Below, one piece after another: positions 62,272 to 64,000 of a DNA stretch of 64,000 bases; position 1 is the first letter of the stretch, and each line of letters begins with the position of its first letter. The notes under the pieces were generated by a model. The model had not been told where the DNA came from and ran no database searches. It saw only the letters and a list, made by a program, of their open reading frames with translations. Origin of the DNA: a virus; the IMG/VR virus record IMGVR_UViG_3300041409_000508, positions 1-64,000 of that record; one strand, 5' to 3'. The position numbers and the translations under genes are program-made.

Positions 62272-64000
62272 CAACTAGCTCCTCGATCTCAGCAAAGTCG
62301 AATCCAGTGTTTTCTTGAGGCATCCATGTTCTGCCTTCGATAGTGGCTTCACACTCGAATGGCATGTCGCGGTAGACAGTGGTCATTGCTTTCTCGAACA
62401 CTTCTTTCAGCTCGTCGGCACGGTCTATCGGTGCACAGCCTACTAGTTCATCGTGTACGAGCATCCGCAATGCCCAGGAATATCCCCAGTCGATGACCTG
62501 CTCGACAGCATTGTTCACCATGTCAGCGAGTGAGCCTTGAGTGTCATAGTTCAACGCGTTGCGGCTCGGCTTGTCGTGCTTGAGCAGGACTTGTCCGTCT
62601 TCTGTGACAAAATAACGATCCCACAGTGGGCAGATGCGTCCCGAGTCGAGGACGACATGCGGTTGCCAGTTGAGCTTACGTTCATATTCAGCGAGGACAT
62701 GATACTCGGCATCCCAGCGAGCACGGGTTTCTTTGGCGAATTTCATGTCGCCGCCCAGCTTGGCGGCTAGTTTCTCATTGCCACCACCGTAACAACGAAG
62801 CAGGAAACCCATCTTGGAACCATCGCGCATCATGAAGCTGTCGGTTCCCGCTGTCTTGCCTTCTTTCACTCCCTTGTAAGCATCGCCGTAGGCAAGCACA
62901 GCGAGTGCACTGTAGAAATCACCGGCAAGCAGGTCGTGACGTAACTTGCGGTCTCCTGAGCGAGCGGCCATCATTCGTGGCTCACCTTGGGCGACGTCGC
63001 AGGTGATGTAAACCTCACCGTCAGCAGCGCGGAATGCTGGCCGTATCCGCTTGTCACTGCGCTTCGGGAGCTGCTGCAGCGCGGGACGTTGTGCACTCTG
63101 GCGTCCGGTGATGGTGCCGATAGCGCGCATTCCGCAGTGTACCTTGCCGTCACGCGCCAGTCCGTCGAGCATGGGTTTGACGTAGGCGGCGCGGAACTTG
63201 GTGGCGCCACGGACGGCTTTGATCGTCTGGGCTAGCTCGACCGCGGCAGGAGGTGTTGCCGGATCTTTGACCAGTCCCGCTAAGACATCCTTGTCCCAGC
63301 ACTCTTTGTCGCCGCTCTTGGTCTGCTTCGGGCTGTGCACACCTAGTGCGGTGAAAGTCTTGCCGATCGAGGCACCACTGGCGGTACGGTTGATACCCCG
63401 GCGTTCCAGCTCGTCGGCGTGGGTAGAGATCACTTCTGCGTAGAGGTCGTCCAGCCAGCGCGCGTACGGACCGTCCACCAGCTTGCCGCGTAGGGTCATC
63501 AGGTCGATATGCCACTGCAGCTTCAGAGCTTGTCGCACTGCTGGCCACTGTCCACGAGCTTTGATCTCTTTGACCATGAGGTGCCACAGCCGCACCGTCA
63601 TCAGCGGGTCCAGGCCTGCGTAACGCAGGTAGGTCTCGTCATCGTCGGGGATGTTGGCCCAGCCCCAGCCTTCCTTGTCCGGCCGTTGCTTGACAGCTCG
63701 TAGGGCGAGCAGCGCGTCGACTACTTCTGCTGATTCGCCGGTCAGACCAGGTCGCACCTCTTCCAGAGCAGCAGTCGTCCAGCTGTCATTGCCTTTCGGT
63801 GTCTTGCGAGGACTGACGATGCCGAGATGTGCTAGCGCACGCTTCGCGCTGGTAGGCGTGTGGGAAAGACCGAAGTATCCGATGACCGGTGTGTAGTGTT
63901 CGACTCTGGCGACCGCAGCAGGGTCTGGTGGTGCGTCTTTCAGCAGCTCAGCCATGCGAGCGTGCATCGCGGTCTCAGCTTCGATGAGGATCTTGCCCTC
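62261..64000 (-). CDS. Family A DNA polymerase, 5' end beyond the window
   Basis: The frame is open to the right edge. Motif A (DVAQGEPRMMA; DYSQIELR counterpart), motif B (KMGFLLRCYGGGNEKLA) and motif C (MLVHDELV) are all visible, with FTALGVHSPKQTK in the thumb and TITGRQSAQRPALQQLPKR before motif A. Upstream, YLRYAGLDPLMTVRLW is the third 3'-5' exonuclease motif, so the proofreading domain may be present beyond the edge. Replicates the phage genome together with the primase-helicase. Confidence 0.9.
   Translation of the reverse strand, partial: EGKILIEAETAMHARMAELLKDAPPDPAAVARVEHYTPVIGYFGLSHTPTSAKRALAHLGIVSPRKTPKGNDSWTTAALEEVRPGLTGESAEVVDALLALRAVKQRPDKEGWGWANIPDDDETYLRYAGLDPLMTVRLWHLMVKEIKARGQWPAVRQALKLQWHIDLMTLRGKLVDGPYARWLDDLYAEVISTHADELERRGINRTASGASIGKTFTALGVHSPKQTKSGDKECWDKDVLAGLVKDPATPPAAVELAQTIKAVRGATKFRAAYVKPMLDGLARDGKVHCGMRAIGTITGRQSAQRPALQQLPKRSDKRIRPAFRAADGEVYITCDVAQGEPRMMAARSGDRKLRHDLLAGDFYSALAVLAYGDAYKGVKEGKTAGTDSFMMRDGSKMGFLLRCYGGGNEKLAAKLGGDMKFAKETRARWDAEYHVLAEYERKLNWQPHVVLDSGRICPLWDRYFVTEDGQVLLKHDKPSRNALNYDTQGSLADMVNNAVEQVIDWGYSWALRMLVHDELVGCAPIDRADELKEVFEKAMTTVYRDMPFECEATIEGRTWMPQENTGFDFAEIEELVDVD

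Noticed and set aside
1-64000. tRNA genes
   Set aside because: I looked for T-loop-like GTTCRA-containing cloverleaf ends and found no convincing cloverleaf; a tRNAscan run would settle this.

Overview
The window reads as part of the genome of a tailed phage (siphovirus-like, HK97-type head) or prophage of an actinobacterium. The evidence is a full HK97-type head and tail gene set, an Lsr2 nucleoid protein (an actinobacterial family), a DUF2637/SpdB-type membrane protein beside an FtsK-like translocase as in actinomycete conjugative elements, a DUF1906 endolysin, and many leaderless TANNNT promoters as used by actinobacteria. Base composition is middling (by eye roughly 55% GC), with AT-richer patches around small plus-strand genes and the homing endonuclease. 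No integrase, tRNA or host gene was found; both edges cut through genes.

Layout. 1-8002 (+): about 27 tightly coupled small genes with overlapping stop/start codons around a DUF2637 protein, an FtsK/TraSA-like translocase and a GIY-YIG-like protein. 8094-12173: mixed strands, with a cysteine-desulfurase-like PLP enzyme, secreted small proteins and Lsr2. 12179-45560 (-): the late region, read right to left as TerS-like gene, TerL, portal, prohead protease, major capsid, connectors, tail tube, tail chaperones, tape measure, minor tail proteins, fibre-like proteins, a membrane cluster, endolysin, holin and a papain-like amidase. Small plus-strand genes are wedged between the minus-strand structural genes, most with their own leaderless promoter. 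45587-48557 (+): a ferritin-like protein with a Cys-rich tail, a 53-residue peptide, a DUF692/MNIO enzyme and a short HvfC/BufC-like protein. 48558-53900: alternating small genes with the same promoter family, an HNH nuclease, a DEAD/DEAH helicase and a secreted beta-trefoil lectin. 53964-64000 (-): DNA metabolism, with primase-helicase, MazG-like pyrophosphohydrolase, a MetE-like protein, a secreted HNH-like protein and DNA polymerase A (cut by the window edge). An iteron array lies at 56611-56803 and a structured RNA candidate at 60013-60284.

Three things stand out. (1) The 45587-48557 cassette looks like a phage-borne RiPP-type system: an MNIO, a truncated partner, and a ferritin-like enzyme ending in Cys motifs of the kind modified by such enzymes. 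(2) At least 16 promoters share a CAGT-R-CAGT box lying exactly 6 bp upstream of a TANNNT hexamer; in one subgroup a second TANNNT lies 10 bp further downstream, and in 12 of the protein-gene cases the start codon follows the last hexamer by only 6-7 nt. (3) A structured RNA with an 11-bp long-range helix and a strong terminator is driven by a promoter that overlaps a perfect 16-bp palindrome beside a ribbon-helix-helix-like gene. All functions are inferred from reading the sequence; no database search was run.
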